A stretch of DNA of 9,577 nucleotides from the NCBI GenBank assembly GCA_021736545.1, contig JAIPFS010000038.1, positions 1 to 9,577 on the forward strand. The letters run 5' to 3'. A program made the translations under genes and the position numbers. The notes beneath the pieces were generated by a model. The model worked only from the letters and a program-made list of their open reading frames with translations. It was not told the DNA's origin and searched no databases. How positions within the stretch are numbered: the stretch's first letter is position 1; every line of letters starts with the position of its first letter. Shown piece after piece: positions 6,897 through 9,577 of the stretch. The DNA is from Spirochaetia bacterium (GTDB taxonomy: Bacteria; Spirochaetota; Spirochaetia; PWKH01).

Positions 6897-7327
6897 TATA
6901 AACCTGTGGAACCAAAACCGCCTGTACCTCTATCTGTATCATTAATAGTATTTTCTTGTGTAAATACTGCTTTTGTGACTGGTGTTATAACAAGCTGTGC
7001 AATTCTATCGTTATTATTGATAGTATATGAAACTTCACCAAGGTTTATTAATAGTATTTTTATCTCACCACGATAATCTGCATCAATTGTTCCAGGAGAG
7101 TTAAGTACCGTTATCCCATGTTTATAAGCTAGTCCTGAACGCGGACGAATCTGCCCTTCAAAGTTGGCTGGGATTTCTAAATAAAGACCAGTACTAATCA
7201 AAGATCTTTTCCCAGGATCAATAGTTACAGGCTTATCCAAATTGGCATAAAGATCTGCTCCGGCAGAATAAGGAGTCTGATAATGCGGTAATTTGCTGCC
7301 GGATGCAGTTCTTATCTTTATAACCAT
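6896..7327 (-). CDS. dut: Deoxyuridine 5'-triphosphate nucleotidohydrolase (dUTPase)
   Basis: Hydrolyses dUTP to dUMP and pyrophosphate, keeping uracil out of DNA and feeding thymidylate synthesis. The 143 residues match the trimeric all-beta dUTPase family, and all five motifs are present in order: AGADLYA (22-28), PRSGLA (62-67), GTIDADYRGE (79-88) with catalytic D82 and the ribose-gating Y85, RIAQLVI (108-114), and the glycine-rich C-terminal arm RGTGGFGSTG (133-142). Complete and expected to be active. It sits 17 bases after pnp, with GAGGG at 7342-7338 as ribosome site (10 bases from ATG), and its stop overlaps the lptF start by one base. The product is a soluble cytoplasmic enzyme; its place between RNA-decay and envelope genes suggests shared growth-linked expression rather than a shared pathway. 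Confidence 0.98.
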   Translation of the reverse strand: MVIKIRTASGSKLPHYQTPYSAGADLYANLDKPVTIDPGKRSLISTGLYLEIPANFEGQIRPRSGLAYKHGITVLNSPGTIDADYRGEIKILLINLGEVSYTINNNDRIAQLVITPVTKAVFTQENTINDTDRGTGGFGSTGL

Positions 7328-7337
7328 TATGAAGGAG

Positions 7338-7342
7338 CCCTC
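7338..7342 (-). promoter_or_regulatory. Ribosome binding site of dut
   Basis: GAGGG on the minus strand, 10 bases upstream of the dut ATG and just after the pnp stop codon (TAG at 7347-7345). It is the only Shine-Dalgarno-like stretch in the 17-base gap. Confidence 0.5.
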
Positions 7343-7344
7343 AT

Positions 7345-9438
7345 CTATTTTTCTTTAGTTTCCTTGAGAGCATCTACGTAACTGAGATTCAATCTACCCA
7401 TTCTATCAATCTCAATAAGTTTAACAGGAATTTCCTGATTCATGGATAAAACATCTTTAACTGAATTGACTCTCTTATCGGAAAGTTTAGATATATGACA
7501 TAAGCCTTCTTTGCCGGGAAGAATTTCAATAAAAGCACCAAAATCAGTAATTCTTTTGACAGTACCGTGGTAAATCCTTCCTACTTCAGGTTCTTCAATA
7601 AGTTCTCTTATACCTTTTTTTGCAAGCTCTGCTTTTTCTGTATCTTTCCCATAAATAGTTACGGTTCCATCGTTTTCAATATTAATTTCAGAACTTGTAC
7701 GTTCTGCAATACTTTTAATATTTTTTCCTCCAGGTCCAATAACAGCACCAATTTTTTCTTCATCTATACGCATTTTAATAATTCTTGGTGCATAAGCAGA
7801 TAAATCTTCATTCGGTCTTTCAATGACTTTATTCATGATATCAAGAATATGCATTCTTCCCCGTTTCGCCTGATCAAGAGCTTTTGCCATAAGATCACTG
7901 CTTACTCCATCAATCTTAATATCCATTTGAAAAGCTGTAATACCATCTTCTGTTCCAGCTACTTTGAAATCCATATCTCCAAGATGATCCTCCTCACCTA
8001 AGATATCGGTGAGAACTACATTCTTTTCTTCAGAAGCTACAAGTCCCATGGCAATACCTGCAACTGGTTTTTTTATTTGCACTCCGGCAGCAAGTAATGA
8101 AAGAGAACCGCTGCATACCGTCGCCATTGAAGAAGATCCATTGGATTCAAGTATTTCTGAAACAATACGTATGGTATAAGGGAATTCATCTTTGGAGGGA
8201 AGTACAGGCTCTAGTGCACGATGTGCTAAATGTCCATGACCTATTTCCCGACGTCCGGTCGATAGTCTTCCTGTTTCACCAACAGAGAATGGAGGGAAAT
8301 TATAATGAAGCATGAATCTTTCAAATGACTTGTCACCATCTATGTCATCTTTCATTTGTTCGTCATAAACCGTTCCAAGGGTTGTAACTCCAAGACTTTG
8401 AGTTTCTCCTCTTGTAAACAGGGCGCTGCCGTGAGATCTAGGAAGTATATTTATATCACAGGTAATCGGTCTGACCGTTTCAACATCCCGTCCGTCTGCT
8501 CGAATACCTTTATCTAATATTGATTTCCTAATAATCTCTTTAACCATATCATCAAAAAGTACACTTACTTTTTTCTGATTATCTTCAGTTATTTCATCTC
8601 CAAAATGTTCAATAGTATTTTCTTTAACTGTCCGGATGCCGTCGGATCTTTCAAATTTTCCAGATAGAAAACATGCTTTTTCCAAATCACCATATGCAAA
8701 TTCTTTAATTTTATCAGCTAAAGAAAATTCTTCATCAGTTTCAACTAAAGGAAGTTTCTCTTTACCGCATTTTTCGGCTAAACGGAGTTGCGCATCACAA
8801 ATATCTTTTATTACTGGTTCAGCTGTCTCAATTGCCTTCAGCATTGTTTCTTCAGCTACCTGTTGGGCCCCGCCTTCTACCATAGTGATTCCATTCTGTG
8901 TTCCGGAAACAATAATATCCAGTATACTTTCTTCAACCTGATCAAAGGTGGGATTTACAATAAACTCTCCATTAAGCATACAGACTCGAACAGCTGCTAC
9001 CGGTCCATTGAACGGTATATCAGAAATAGTAACTGCAGCGGATGATGCAACCATTGCTATCATATCAGGAGGATTTATTTGATCAGTTGATACAGTCGTG
9101 GGTACAACTTGTATCTCTCTTTGAAAGGCCTTGGAAAAAAGAGGCCTCATAGGTCTATCTATAAGCCGGCTTACAAGTATCTCTTTATCCTTAGGACGCC
9201 CTTCTCTTTTTAGAAAACCGCCTGGTATCTTCCCGGCAGCATAATATTTTTCATTATATTCAACTTGAAGAGGTACATAATCCAATCCTTCAACTGGAGA
9301 CCTGCCGCAGCATGCTGTAGCAAGGACAGCACTGCCTCCATAGTAAGCATAAACAGAGCCATTAGCCTGTTTAGCCATTCTTCCAGTTTCCAGAACAAGA
9401 TCATTATCTCCAATTCGTATTTTTTCGGTAAAAACCAT
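7345..9438 (-). CDS. pnp: Polynucleotide phosphorylase (PNPase)
   Basis: Phosphorolytic 3'-to-5' exoribonuclease, a trimer with a central RNA channel, central to mRNA decay and RNA quality control. The 697 residues give the full domain order: a first RNase PH-like domain (about 10-220, with [20 protein letters not shown] at 73-92), an all-helical linker (about 235-305), a catalytic second RNase PH domain (about 310-540, from RADGRD), a KH domain (about 552-612, IGPGGK at 567-572) and an S1 domain (619-688, [19 protein letters not shown]). Active-site residues are intact: R396-R397, the phosphate loop NGSSSMAT (433-440), and D484, D490 and K492 in [10 protein letters not shown], matching D486, D492 and K494 of E. 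coli. The start is fixed by an in-frame TGA four codons upstream and has AAGGAAT nearby. It follows rpsO by 20 bases, a widely conserved pair. Confidence 0.99.
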   Translation of the reverse strand: MVFTEKIRIGDNDLVLETGRMAKQANGSVYAYYGGSAVLATACCGRSPVEGLDYVPLQVEYNEKYYAAGKIPGGFLKREGRPKDKEILVSRLIDRPMRPLFSKAFQREIQVVPTTVSTDQINPPDMIAMVASSAAVTISDIPFNGPVAAVRVCMLNGEFIVNPTFDQVEESILDIIVSGTQNGITMVEGGAQQVAEETMLKAIETAEPVIKDICDAQLRLAEKCGKEKLPLVETDEEFSLADKIKEFAYGDLEKACFLSGKFERSDGIRTVKENTIEHFGDEITEDNQKKVSVLFDDMVKEIIRKSILDKGIRADGRDVETVRPITCDINILPRSHGSALFTRGETQSLGVTTLGTVYDEQMKDDIDGDKSFERFMLHYNFPPFSVGETGRLSTGRREIGHGHLAHRALEPVLPSKDEFPYTIRIVSEILESNGSSSMATVCSGSLSLLAAGVQIKKPVAGIAMGLVASEEKNVVLTDILGEEDHLGDMDFKVAGTEDGITAFQMDIKIDGVSSDLMAKALDQAKRGRMHILDIMNKVIERPNEDLSAYAPRIIKMRIDEEKIGAVIGPGGKNIKSIAERTSSEINIENDGTVTIYGKDTEKAELAKKGIRELIEEPEVGRIYHGTVKRITDFGAFIEILPGKEGLCHISKLSDKRVNSVKDVLSMNQEIPVKLIEIDRMGRLNLSYVDALKETKEK

Positions 9439-9446
9439 ATATATTC

Positions 9447-9453
9447 ATTCCTT
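9447..9453 (-). promoter_or_regulatory. Ribosome binding site of pnp
   Basis: AAGGAAT on the minus strand, 8 bases before the pnp ATG (9438), within the 20-base rpsO-pnp gap. Nothing else in that gap resembles a terminator or hairpin. Confidence 0.55.
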
Positions 9454-9458
9454 ATGTA

Positions 9459-9577
9459 TTATTTACGTAAACCTAATTCTTTAATAAGTTTCCGGTAAGA
9501 GTCCAGATCATTGTCACTCAAATATCGCAATAATCGTCTTCTTTTTCCAACAAGTTTAAGAAGACCTCTTCTGCTTG
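9459..9577 (-). CDS. rpsO: 30S ribosomal protein S15, C-terminal part only
   Basis: Only the last 38 codons are inside the window; the gene continues beyond base 9577. The visible protein begins [20 protein letters not shown] and ends IKELGLRK before TAA at 9461-9459, which matches the C-terminal half of bacterial S15 (E. coli has SRRGLLRMVSQRRKLL... and LIERLGLRR). S15 binds 16S rRNA in the central domain early in assembly of the small subunit. Its partner pnp begins 20 bases downstream on the same strand. The promoter of this operon and any S15 autoregulatory leader would lie outside the window. Confidence 0.96.
   Translation of the reverse strand, partial: SRRGLLKLVGKRRRLLRYLSDNDLDSYRKLIKELGLRK

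Noticed and set aside
7993..8013. CTCACC...GGTGAG inverted repeat inside pnp
   Set aside because: A 6-base arm lying in the conserved coding segment around the active site is explained by codon content; no U-tract follows.
8636..9045. Plus-strand open frames opposite pnp
   Set aside because: Both are antisense shadows of a highly conserved enzyme gene, overlap each other in different frames and have low-complexity Ser/Ile-rich translations.

Overview
The window reads as a stretch of housekeeping chromosome from an AT-rich spirochaete, most likely of the Treponema/Spirochaeta type; the genus cannot be fixed from this sequence. The strongest lineage clue is a transcript-cleavage factor GreA of 893 residues, with a very long helical-repeat front end. 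To my knowledge oversized GreA proteins of this kind occur in spirochaetes and, in a related form, in chlamydiae, whereas the usual protein has about 158 residues. The grouping rpsO-pnp-(dut)-lptF-lptG-tgt also fits spirochaetes as I remember their gene orders.

Left part, plus strand (1-3245): the 3' end of a tetratricopeptide (TPR)-like protein gene is followed 12 bases later by the giant greA. The two frames are in register and separated by one TAG codon and four sense codons. A near-perfect palindrome at 3286-3316, with an A-run on one side and a T-run on the other, forms a two-way terminator between greA and the convergent operon.

Right part, minus strand (9577 down to 3318): a compact co-directional operon, in transcription order rpsO (3' end only), pnp, dut, lptF, lptG, tgt. 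The gaps are 20, 17, -1 (TAATG overlap), 46 and 23 bases. Products are ribosomal protein S15, polynucleotide phosphorylase (RNA decay), dUTPase (nucleotide pool cleaning), the two inner-membrane permeases of the LptB2FG-type lipid exporter, and tRNA-guanine transglycosylase (queuosine in tRNA). All have intact signature residues. No promoter for either transcription unit is convincing inside the window; both start outside it.

I see no mobile element, tRNA, rRNA, CRISPR array, phage gene or defence gene, and no gene-free stretch longer than about 75 bases. The points most worth a second look are the architecture of the giant GreA (including an internal PcrA/UvrD-like Tudor-type segment), its in-frame TPR neighbour, the helical insertion in LptF and the compressed rpsO-pnp junction. 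I found no clearly undescribed system.
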